A DNA stretch of 64,000 nt from JBDSZL01 sp039925145. GTDB lineage: Bacteria > Acidobacteriota > Vicinamibacteria > Vicinamibacterales > SCN-69-37. Of the stretch, positions 16,880 through 24,098 are shown in pieces (within the stretch, counting starts at the first letter, position 1; each line of letters starts with the position of its first letter). Position numbers and translations under genes: made by a program. The notes under the pieces are model-generated. The model did no database searches. It saw only the letters and a program-made list of their open reading frames with translations, and was not told where the DNA came from. The stretch is from positions 1-64,000 of the forward strand of contig JBDSZL010000054.1 in the NCBI GenBank assembly GCA_039925145.1, written 5' to 3'.

Positions 16880-17275
16880 CTAGTCCATGACTATTCCCTG
16901 CTGCAGGCGCGGCCTTGAGACCTTCACGATCCGGTCGGCCCGATCTTCACTGAGGATCATCCGGCCGTCTGCGTCCCTGAAAGGTCGATTGACGGCTTCG
17001 AAGTCCACGTCGACCGCAAAGTACGGACAGTCTCGGCTGAGAAAGACCCGACTGAAGCCGCTTGACAGCCCACCTTGCTGGGGGGTGAATACCTGGAGCA
17101 GGTTAACTCGAGTCATCCCTACCTTGACCGTGTCCATCCGCCGCATCACCATCTCAACCCACGCCACATGAGACGCTTGAGCTGTCTGTTGGCCGCGGAC
17201 AACCGTCGTGTGGCCCGCGAGCACCGTGCATGCAACCGCCGCGGCGAGCGCTAGTCTGGAGACTTGGTTCTTCAT
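16880..17275 (-). CDS. Small secreted protein of unknown function
   Basis: A 131-residue protein with a signal peptide (LALAAAVACTVLAGHTTVVRG) and a mature domain containing VKVGMTRVNLLQVFTPQQGG and SRDCPYFAVDVDFEAV. The VKVGMTR phrase resembles the first helix motif of SmpA/OmlA-like periplasmic modules but the match is short. ATG start at 17275. No operon partner. Confidence 0.6.
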   Translation of the reverse strand: MKNQVSRLALAAAVACTVLAGHTTVVRGQQTAQASHVAWVEMVMRRMDTVKVGMTRVNLLQVFTPQQGGLSSGFSRVFLSRDCPYFAVDVDFEAVNRPFRDADGRMILSEDRADRIVKVSRPRLQQGIVMD

Positions 17276-17448
17276 TTGGTGATGTTAACGCCATCGCTCC
17301 TGGATCAATTGGATTTCCACATGGCCGTCTGGCGCGCGCTGTGCGTCTCTCTTTGGAGTCGTCAACGGGGGAACCGAGAAGATTGTTTGGCAATCCTCAA
17401 GCACCGTACTCCTGGTCACGTCCACGAGTCTCCGCGCCTTGCGGTATC

Positions 17449-17464
17449 ATAGCAAAACTGCTAT
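17449..17464. promoter_or_regulatory. Palindromic operator candidate of the higBA-type operon
   Basis: ATAGCA and TGCTAT form a perfect 6-bp inverted repeat around AAAC, 9 nt before the toxin start. It overlaps a possible -10 (TATCAT, 17445-17450). HigA-type antitoxins commonly repress their own promoter at such palindromes. The role is inferred. Confidence 0.5.
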
Positions 17465-17473
17465 CGTCGCTGG

Positions 17474-17863
17474 GTGCCGGCTCCTCCCGTGCAACGGCGC
17501 AAGCTCCTCAAGTGGGTCGGGGGCAGCAAGAAGAGCCTGGCCGCCATGCCCGAAGATGTTCAGGATGTCTTCGGGGCCGCCCTGCTCGACGTGCAGTACG
17601 GCGACACGCCGAACGGCGCGCGGCCGTTCGGGGAGGGGCTCCCGAATCGGATTTGGAAGATCGTCGAGGACCACGACGGCGACACATACCGCGCGGTCTA
17701 CACCGTATCGTTTCCGGAAATCGTGTACGTGCTCGATGCGTTCATGAAGAAGTCGAAGTCGGGGATCAAGACACCGGAGGCCGACAAGGGCCGCGTTCGT
17801 GCACGGTTCCAGGCCGCAGAGCGTGACTACATCGCGCAGCATCGAGGACGAGGAGAGAAGTGA
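17474..17863 (+). CDS. RelE/HigB-like toxin (phage Gp49-like family)
   Basis: The 129-residue protein starts at GTG 17474. It has the layout of Gp49-like HigB toxins: KLLKWVGGSKKSLAAMPEDV, then RPFGEGLPNRIWKIVEDHDG and the core strands TYRAVYTVSFPEIVYVLDAF followed by the basic MKKSKSGIKTPEAD. These toxins are ribosome-dependent mRNA interferases. The gene is coupled to the downstream antitoxin (TGATG), the toxin-first order of HigBA systems, and has a palindrome just upstream. Confidence 0.82.
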   Translation: MPAPPVQRRKLLKWVGGSKKSLAAMPEDVQDVFGAALLDVQYGDTPNGARPFGEGLPNRIWKIVEDHDGDTYRAVYTVSFPEIVYVLDAFMKKSKSGIKTPEADKGRVRARFQAAERDYIAQHRGRGEK

Positions 17864-18222
17864 TGGCCAAAACCAAGCGCGTCAAGCCGATGGAGGCGAT
17901 CGCGATCGAAGCTAGTAGCGGAAACGTGTTTCAGGACCTCGGATTGCCTGACGCTGCTGAACGCCTCGCCAAGGCGGAACTCGCGCGCGTGGTTCGGCAC
18001 ATCATCGCGGGCAAACAGTGGACGCAGCGCCGGGCCGCCGACGAACTCGGGATTGCGCCGCCCGATGTCTCGGACCTGATGCGCGGCAAGCTGGCGCGGT
18101 TCAGCCAGGAGCGCCTAGAGCGGTTCCTCAATGCGTTGGGCATGGACGTCCAGATCCGTGTCAGTCCTCGGGCCGTCGGTAAGAAGCACGCGAACGTAAC
18201 GGTGGAGTTCGTCAGCGCCTGA
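17863..18222 (+). CDS. XRE-family antitoxin (HigA-like)
   Basis: From ATG 17863, preceded by GGAGAG, the protein is 119 residues. It has the family lead-in SSGNVFQDLGLPDAAERLAK and then a Cro/C1-type helix-turn-helix: KQWTQRRAADELGIAPPDVS, DLMRGKLARFSQERLERFL. It should bind the preceding toxin and repress the operon through the palindrome upstream. This is the only antitoxin-toxin pair in the 9-20 kb patchwork that looks fully intact, apart from the nucleotidyltransferase pair. Confidence 0.85.
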   Translation: MAKTKRVKPMEAIAIEASSGNVFQDLGLPDAAERLAKAELARVVRHIIAGKQWTQRRAADELGIAPPDVSDLMRGKLARFSQERLERFLNALGMDVQIRVSPRAVGKKHANVTVEFVSA

Positions 18223-18422
18223 CGATCTGTCGCGAACAAGTCAGGCCCTGGCCGCGCGTACAAGCTTCGCCACTGCCGCAGCCTTGTGCTCGGGCGCCAG
18301 GTGCGCGTGGCGGAGGCCATGACGACCTCCGAATGGCACGGATGAACCGCAGCTTACACTTGGAATCGTCTGAGTCGAACGGCCGACGCGATCTCTTCCC
18401 ATGCAGGCACTCGCCCGCGCGG

Positions 18423-19097
18423 CTATTGGAAGAAGCTTTTCAGTTCGGCGCCCAGAATAGCCCGGCCCTGGTCGTTCGGGTGACAACCGTCGGTCGTTTG
18501 CTGTCTTGTCAGAGCGGTAAGAACCGGGCCTTTAAGGGCGAGGCCGCTGGAGGAAATGGCGTCCGCGATCTGTCTGGAAAAAGTTGTCCCACTCGGGCCG
18601 GAGTTCTGGCAAATGTCGAGCGGACTGAAGTCGTTCAAACCGGAGACATAAATCGTCGCTCCCGGCACCCTTCGTTTCGCTTCGTCAATGACAATGATGG
18701 CCGCGCTGTAGGCCTGATCATACGTCGAGAAACTTTTGACACAGATTTGAATCCACAGCGTTTTTGTCTCTGGATGTCCGGCGTACAATTTCGCGAATTC
18801 AGACCAATAGGAATTGCTGTTGGAAGTTTGACTTCCCCAGCTGACAACATCCCCTCCCCCGTAGTTGGGATCAGACTCCCAGATGTGGGTGCCGCCCGCG
18901 AAATCGTGATAGCCCGCAACCGTCTGCCACGTGTTCGAGCAACCGATGTATCCAACCAGCGGAGCGGAGGGCGACAGCGGCGAAGTCATGGTCGCGGAAG
19001 AGCATGCCCACGCGAGGAGCACGGGTACGATGCCAGCGAACAGCCACACTCGTCCATGGGCTGCGCGCCTCGGGCTCAGGCCGAGCAAAATGTTCAT
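18423..19097 (-). CDS. SGNH/GDSL-like hydrolase lipoprotein
   Basis: The 224-residue protein has a signal peptide ending in a lipobox (LLAWAC, Cys at about residue 32). The mature part has GYIGCSNTWQ where SGNH enzymes carry block I, an internal Gly/Asn region (SWGSQTSNSN), and the block V motif DGCHPNDQGR with the catalytic Asp and His. The nucleophile is not in a standard GDS context, so activity is uncertain. It is less GC-rich than its neighbours, a possible sign of transfer. A good promoter lies upstream and GAGGAC precedes the ATG. Confidence 0.7.
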   Translation of the reverse strand: MNILLGLSPRRAAHGRVWLFAGIVPVLLAWACSSATMTSPLSPSAPLVGYIGCSNTWQTVAGYHDFAGGTHIWESDPNYGGGDVVSWGSQTSNSNSYWSEFAKLYAGHPETKTLWIQICVKSFSTYDQAYSAAIIVIDEAKRRVPGATIYVSGLNDFSPLDICQNSGPSGTTFSRQIADAISSSGLALKGPVLTALTRQQTTDGCHPNDQGRAILGAELKSFFQ

Positions 19098-19129
19098 GTC
19101 CTCATTTCCATGCGGAGGGTGCGCATGGG

Positions 19130-19157
19130 TTCATATCGCTCGGCACAGTTGTGTCAA
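19130..19157 (-). promoter_or_regulatory. Promoter of the SGNH lipoprotein gene
   Basis: On the minus strand TTGACA (19157-19152) is followed after 16 bp by TATGAA (19135-19130), 33 nt before the ATG at 19097. The -35 is a perfect consensus match and the -10 matches four of six. Confidence 0.55.
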
Positions 19158-19195
19158 CTATTTTTCGTCGTCAGTAGTATAGAGGGATAGCTGGC

Positions 19196-19717
19196 TTGGG
19201 AACGACCTGGATATATTTGGAACTCCACGGTGCGCGCCTCCACCATCTCGTTCGCCGCATCGAGCCGCGGGCCTCACCGGTGGCAGCCCCGGTCGTGCCC
19301 GGCCTGCTCAAGCAGCTGAATCCGCAAATCGCGAGCACTGCAATGGCCACGTCGATCGGCCTGATCGCGCTCCTGCTTGCGGCCATCGGCACCTTCGGCG
19401 TGTTTTCGTATCTGGTGAATGAACGCACGCAGGAGATCGGTGTTCGACTCGCGCTTGGCGCGGCCCGCCACGACATCGTCCTGACGCTGCTCGCCGGTCT
19501 GTCGCGGCCGCTTGTCGGCGGTGTCCTCATAGGGCTGTTGATGGCGCAGTCGTTGGGGACCGTGCTCAGCCGGTATCTTCACGGGATCAGCGCCAGAGAT
19601 CCCATTGCCTACGCGATCGTGCTGACCGTGCTCACCGGCTCGGCCGTCATCGCCCTGATCGGTCCGGCGCGTCGTGCGTTGCGTGTCGATCCCGCTGTGA
19701 CGCTGCGGGCGGACTGA
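19196..19717 (+). pseudogene. C-terminal fragment of a MacB/FtsX-type ABC permease
   Basis: The frame gives the last part of a MacB/ADOP-like permease: LIALLLAAIGTFGVFSYLVN, ERTQEIGVRLALGAARHDIV, and the terminal PARRALRVDPAVTLRAD. The periplasmic domain and N-terminal helices are missing, and sequence before about 19300 does not read well. Its last 71 bp overlap the convergent SGNH gene. No full-length permease is nearby, so it is a remnant. Confidence 0.75.
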
Positions 19718-20164
19718 CCGCGGGCAGCAGCTCCAGACTCCTGGCGACCAGCACCTTCGCGATCTGCGCGTGCGCCCCGGCGTTGGGATGTCCATCCCAC
19801 GGCACGAGCAAGGTCTGATGGTCCTGCCCCCGGAATGTGTCGAGCAGATCGACCGTCGGAATGTGCAGTTCGCGGCCCCAGCGCGCAACCGCGTCGTGAA
19901 TCGTTCGCCAGGCGTATCGCTCGTCGAGCGATTGGGTGACGTCTGGCAGAATGAGAACCGTGAACGGAATGCCTCTGGCCGAGGAGAGGTCGCGCATTTC
20001 GCGAATCGCCTCTCGCGAATCGCGCCACTTCACCGATCCTTCCTCGAACCCGTCGAGATAGCTGCTCCCGACGTTGTCTTTCGACGACGGCAGAAGGCGA
20101 CGCCTGAAGACATGGCGGTTCAGATGATCCGCCATCTCCGTCAGGAACCACGAGTAGGCGTGCC
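19594..20164. repeat. 571-bp duplicated segment, copy 2
   Basis: This is the ungapped match to 11666-12236. Here it spans the end of the permease fragment and most of the 3' half of the SGNH gene at 19647-20741, and sequence on both sides continues those genes. It is therefore the probable source copy. Confidence 0.9.
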
Positions 20165-20741
20165 GATACGTTTCCTCCGGTGGTACCGGCATGGCGGTTG
20201 ACGGCTCCGCATCATTCACCACGTAGGCCAGGAACACTGCGTCCGGCTCGTAGACGGGCAGGAGCTGCTCGAGGAGCTGTCGCTCCTGGCGGCTGTTGTA
20301 ATCGGGAATGGCTCCGTTGATGACCTCGACATCGGAACGGCCGCCTTCCTTCAAACGACGTTCGGCGACCTGTGGATAGGCTTCTTCTTCGGACACCGCG
20401 TAACCCCACGTGTAGGAGTCGCCCACGACCAGCACACGTCGTGTGCCCGCCTGCTTGGCCTGCCGGTCCCGGTCGCGTAAGCCCAGTGAATTGGTCCGAT
20501 AGGGGAAGGTATGCTTCGCGTCTACACCACCTGGAAAGACGCCCGACGCATTGGCTTTGAACGCGAACACCTGCGCACCTCGGACGACGACGAGGTTTTC
20601 AGTCCATTCCGGAAAGGTGTCGTCGAACGTCCGCTGCGCATGCCAGCGGAAGAGTGCCTCCGCGCATCCGATGGAGACCACGAGGGACACGATCATCAGC
20701 AGGACGCGGGACGCCAGGCTGCGACTGAACAGGCGGTTCAA
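19647..20741 (-). CDS. Membrane-anchored SGNH/GDSL hydrolase
   Basis: The 364-residue protein has an N-terminal membrane helix (about residues 12-28) and an SGNH hydrolase domain. Block I is VLVVGDSYTWG (Ser near residue 108), a Gly-Asn-type region is INGAIPDYNS, and block V is PWDGHPNAGAH with the Asp and His. Such enzymes are esterases or acyltransferases acting on carbohydrate or lipid in the periplasm. The longest frame starts at TTG 20741. Its last 71 bp are antisense to an ABC permease tail. A 3' half copy of this gene lies at 11719-12236. Confidence 0.8.
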   Translation of the reverse strand: MNRLFSRSLASRVLLMIVSLVVSIGCAEALFRWHAQRTFDDTFPEWTENLVVVRGAQVFAFKANASGVFPGGVDAKHTFPYRTNSLGLRDRDRQAKQAGTRRVLVVGDSYTWGYAVSEEEAYPQVAERRLKEGGRSDVEVINGAIPDYNSRQERQLLEQLLPVYEPDAVFLAYVVNDAEPSTAMPVPPEETYRHAYSWFLTEMADHLNRHVFRRRLLPSSKDNVGSSYLDGFEEGSVKWRDSREAIREMRDLSSARGIPFTVLILPDVTQSLDERYAWRTIHDAVARWGRELHIPTVDLLDTFRGQDHQTLLVPWDGHPNAGAHAQIAKVLVARSLELLPAVSPPAASQRDRHATHDAPDRSGR

Positions 20742-20894
20742 AGCGGCGTCAGTCTATAGCAGTACGTTCGCTGCCTGAATCGGGAGGGGGCGGGCGATCG
20801 GACTCTGTCCGGCGCGTACGCGGATTTGTGTCGCGCACGACCGCGTCGAGGCGCGACTGGAGCGCGATCCTGCCCTGACGTCGCTGGGTCGGAC

Positions 20895-21857
20895 CTATTC
20901 CTTAAAGAGAAGCTGCGCGAAATGGTAGAAATTGGCGGCCATCACGTTGGGGTCGTGAGCGTTACGGTCAAGGCGCCAAATGTGGGCCACGCCCTTCTCC
21001 ACGAGGAACGTATGAAGGCCCTGATTGATGCGTAGCAAAGGGTCTCTGTTCCCCGAACCCAGCCAGAGAAGCTTCAATTGCTTCAGCGCGGCCGGATCGG
21101 GAATCAGTTCGGCCACCGGCTTGGTATTCGGTGCCGCGGCCACCTCAGCGAGCCAGGCAAACACATCGAGATGGGCGAGTCCGATGTTCAAGGCCTGGCC
21201 GGACCCCATGGACATGCCGGCGATGCCACGGTGGGCGCGATCCGTGAACACGGCATAGTGGGACTCCACGAAGGGGATGATTTCTTTCAGCAGGTCGTCC
21301 TCGTAGGGAGTCCCGTAGGCCGCCGCATTGCGGTCGCCCTGCTTCTCGTCGCTTGCCGTCGCGGTCGCATTCCCACTCGGAAAGACGATGATCATCGGCT
21401 GTATTTTCCGGTCCGCCAGCAGGTTGTCGGCGATGGTCGCCGCACCCGCTCGCAGCCATTCGGTGCTGGTGTTGCCGAATCCATGTTGCAGATAGAGCAC
21501 CGGATACTTGCGGTCGGCAGAGTAGCCGGGAGGCGTGTAGACGCGCATGAGCCGGCGTAGTCCAAGGGTTTTGGAGTCGTACTCCACGACCTTGAGGTCG
21601 CCGTGCGGGATGTTTTCACGCGCAGTCTTGAACCCCTCAGGCGGAACCGGGTAAGCGGCCATGCCTTCCTCGGGGGCCTGAGGTGCGGTTGGAGCCAATC
21701 CGAGGCCGCCTCGACCGGGTTGGGCTGCCGGCGGCTGGGTTGCGGCGGCCGGTGCGGCAGGGGGCGCGGTCGTCGACTGGGCGAGTAATAAACTCGACGG
21801 CACGAGCAGGCAGGCCACGAGTATGAGGAATTGCGGTAAGGGAATTACCTTGCGCAT
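20895..21857 (-). CDS. Exported alpha/beta-hydrolase esterase (feruloyl/enterochelin esterase-like)
   Basis: From the ATG at 21857, preceded by AAGGAG, the protein is 320 residues; the frame is open 40 codons further upstream but without export features. It has a signal peptide, an Ala/Pro/Gln-rich linker (about 25-60) and an esterase D/XynZ-type hydrolase domain. Recognisable are RVYTPPGYSADRKYPVLYLQ, the nucleophile elbow GMSMGSG and a late RNAHDPNVM that supplies the His. Relatives remove feruloyl groups from arabinoxylan or arabinan. It lies 95 bp downstream of another exported esterase, on the same strand, beside the arabinan locus. Confidence 0.82.
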   Translation of the reverse strand: MRKVIPLPQFLILVACLLVPSSLLLAQSTTAPPAAPAAATQPPAAQPGRGGLGLAPTAPQAPEEGMAAYPVPPEGFKTARENIPHGDLKVVEYDSKTLGLRRLMRVYTPPGYSADRKYPVLYLQHGFGNTSTEWLRAGAATIADNLLADRKIQPMIIVFPSGNATATASDEKQGDRNAAAYGTPYEDDLLKEIIPFVESHYAVFTDRAHRGIAGMSMGSGQALNIGLAHLDVFAWLAEVAAAPNTKPVAELIPDPAALKQLKLLWLGSGNRDPLLRINQGLHTFLVEKGVAHIWRLDRNAHDPNVMAANFYHFAQLLFKE

Positions 21858-21952
21858 TGGGACGCTCCTTTTGTCACTGAGCTTACGTTCAGGGATTGTT
21901 GACTGGCCCTCTCGGTTCGGCTCTTGCGCGGTGATCCGCGAAGATCCGGCCA

Positions 21953-23548
21953 CTACGCAGGAAGGAGTTTGTCCCACATCTTCCTGAGATCAGCCGTCGG
22001 ATCGTTCACCTGACTCGTTTTCTCGCCAAAGACCATGACGGACCGTTGCGAAGGGGCGTAAGCGCTCCAGGACGGGATGGTCCCGTTGCTGGGATTACCG
22101 GTCTTCGCAAAAGCCGCGAATGACGAACCCAGTTGTTTCGAAACAAGTTTGCCACCGGGGGTGTTACCCGTCATTGCCGTTGTTGGATTGGCGAAAGCCG
22201 GGCTGAGGTCCGTGCCGTGGGTGGCCCCCAGATGCGCGCCAAGACCGTAAGCTGGCCAGTCAAACCGATAGATGAAGGCGGGGGCTTTGCCCTGGGCGAA
22301 CTTGCGTTCCGCCTGGGTGACCGCGCTCCTGCGCAGGCCGCGATCTGTCGCGATGATGCCGCGAAGCAGAAGATAGTTCTTCTGGGGATAGTGCTGGCGA
22401 TACAGGGCGATGACCTCGTCTGTCTTACCTTCAGCACCGGCGGTACGCAACTGTCCTTCAAGCCATGTGCGTAGTGCGGACTCGTTGTTGACGGCGTCTG
22501 TCAGGCCAGCGCTCGAGTCTTCCAGACAGCTACCAATGATCATCGGCACGGTGGCGGAGATCGCAGGGGCGACGGGGTCGAAGGGGTCGCGCGGGACCAC
22601 CTTGCCGTCCATGACTGGCCCGCCACCGCCTTGCGCGTCCTCGATATCCTTGAAGGGGATGGCCTGCAACTTGGAGAGGTCGCCTTTCGCCACGCCCAGC
22701 TTGGTCCACAGGGCTTGGGCCCCCTCTTGCGCCCGTTCATGACGCCCGGTCCGCAAGGTGGAACCGGACTGGATTGCGACCTTGTGGAACAGGCCTTGGG
22801 CCGAGGGCATCACCATCAAGTGGCAGCACTTGCCGCCGCCGCCCGACTGCCCGGTGATGGTCACGCTACCCGGATCGCCGCCGAACGCCGCGGCATTGTC
22901 GCGCACCCACTGCAGCGCCTGCACCAGGTCCAGGAGGCCGACATTGGCGGAACTTTCTAGTTCAGAGCCGCCAAAGGCCGACAGATCCAGATGACCAAGG
23001 GTATTGAGGCGATGCGTGACCGAGACGACCACCATATTGGCCAGTCTGGCCAGATGCTGCCCTTCGACCGCTTCGAGATTGCCCGAACCGCTGGCGTAGC
23101 CGCCACCATGGATGATGAACATCACGGCGCGCTTGCCATTGTCGCGCACGGCCGGGGTCCAGACGTTCACTTGCAGGCAGTCTTCGCTCATGCCACCGCG
23201 GTAATTGTTCCAGCCGACATACTTGGTGTATTCGCTGGGGCTGGGATTGACTCGCTGCGGCGCGACATGGCCCCAGTCGGTGCAATCGCGTACGCCAGCC
23301 CAGGCAGCGACCTTCTGAGGCGGCATGAAACGGTTCTTGCCAGCCGTGTCGGCGCCGTAGGGAACGCCACGGAACCACTTGATGCCGTCGATCGTCACGC
23401 CACGCACGCGGCCATTAGTGGTGTCCACCACATCGGTGCCACCCTGCGCCAAGAGGATGTTCCGCGCGGAAAAGACACCCGCGGTTGCGAGCGACGCCTG
23501 CTTCAAGAACTGCCGGCGCGATCCGGTGCCTGACAGATGGTCCAGCAT
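21953..23548 (-). CDS. Tat-exported carboxylesterase type B
   Basis: The preferred ATG is at 23548, 5 nt after GGAGAA, giving 531 residues. The N-terminus has a twin-arginine signal (SRRQFLKQASLATAG). The carboxylesterase type B fold is shown by FRGVPYG, EDCLQVNVWTP, the oxyanion IIHGGGY, the nucleophile motif TGQSGGGGK and the late ATHGTDL. It probably de-esterifies plant cell-wall material or aromatic esters in the periplasm. It heads a two-gene unit with the smaller esterase and diverges from the GH54 gene. Confidence 0.88.
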   Translation of the reverse strand: MLDHLSGTGSRRQFLKQASLATAGVFSARNILLAQGGTDVVDTTNGRVRGVTIDGIKWFRGVPYGADTAGKNRFMPPQKVAAWAGVRDCTDWGHVAPQRVNPSPSEYTKYVGWNNYRGGMSEDCLQVNVWTPAVRDNGKRAVMFIIHGGGYASGSGNLEAVEGQHLARLANMVVVSVTHRLNTLGHLDLSAFGGSELESSANVGLLDLVQALQWVRDNAAAFGGDPGSVTITGQSGGGGKCCHLMVMPSAQGLFHKVAIQSGSTLRTGRHERAQEGAQALWTKLGVAKGDLSKLQAIPFKDIEDAQGGGGPVMDGKVVPRDPFDPVAPAISATVPMIIGSCLEDSSAGLTDAVNNESALRTWLEGQLRTAGAEGKTDEVIALYRQHYPQKNYLLLRGIIATDRGLRRSAVTQAERKFAQGKAPAFIYRFDWPAYGLGAHLGATHGTDLSPAFANPTTAMTGNTPGGKLVSKQLGSSFAAFAKTGNPSNGTIPSWSAYAPSQRSVMVFGEKTSQVNDPTADLRKMWDKLLPA

Positions 23549-24098
23549 GTATTTCTCCAGTGAAGGTCGACCTTGGTTTAGCGGAGCAAGACGTACCAAG
23601 AGGACAGGGCGTCGGACCGCCTCGAGCCGATCCGCACCGAGTCGCTGGCCGTGGCAGGTGCGCCGAAGGTGACGCGCGAGTTCCCGCTGAGCCCCTTCGA
23701 CAAGCTCAATCTGCGCGTCGACATGCGTCGCGGTTTTCCTGCATTTTGGGGACACAGGAAGATACCACTCCCGGGTTCCCGTGGGGAGGAAAAGCATGAT
23801 TGTCGTTCCTTCGTCAAGCGCATCGAGGTCGCAAACCCGTCGACGCTCGCGTAGCCAGACGGGGCGCAAGGCGGATCTGGAGTATGGTAACCTCCGAAGG
23901 CAATATATGTTAGCATCGCGGATCCTCCGCTCGCTGGTGCGTAACCCAGAGTGAGATCTCGGCTCGTGTTCAATCCTCCAAGCCATGTGGGGGCGTGAGA
24001 TCGCGACTGATGACCCTGCCGATGCACGCCACCTCTCATCGGGTATTCGAGAATGCGGTCGCCGGGACGAAACCCGGCAGGTAAGAACAAGGGGATAC
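23549..24098. other. Divergent intergenic region between esterase and GH54 genes
   Basis: 550 bp without a credible gene. It must hold the promoters of both flanking transcripts; an AT-richer patch at about 23896-23916 (CAATATATGTTAGCAT) is the best candidate for the GH54 side. At about 23685-23720 the sequence CCCCTTCGACAAGCTCA resembles a short interspersed element seen in many GC-rich genomes. Open frames on both strands look like shadows. Confidence 0.5.

Noticed and set aside
17474..18222. Prophage remnant suggested by the Gp49-like toxin
   Set aside because: Gp49-like HigB toxins are widespread in chromosomes and no other phage gene is nearby.
18241..18486. Minus-strand open frame between higA and the SGNH lipoprotein gene
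   Set aside because: It overlaps the 3' end of the SGNH gene and shows no family-like sequence; the 200-bp gap appears non-coding.
9146..20741. Integrative element bounded by tRNA-Val
   Set aside because: No integrase, no repeat of the tRNA 3' end that I could find by eye, and no transposase; kept only as a patchwork region.
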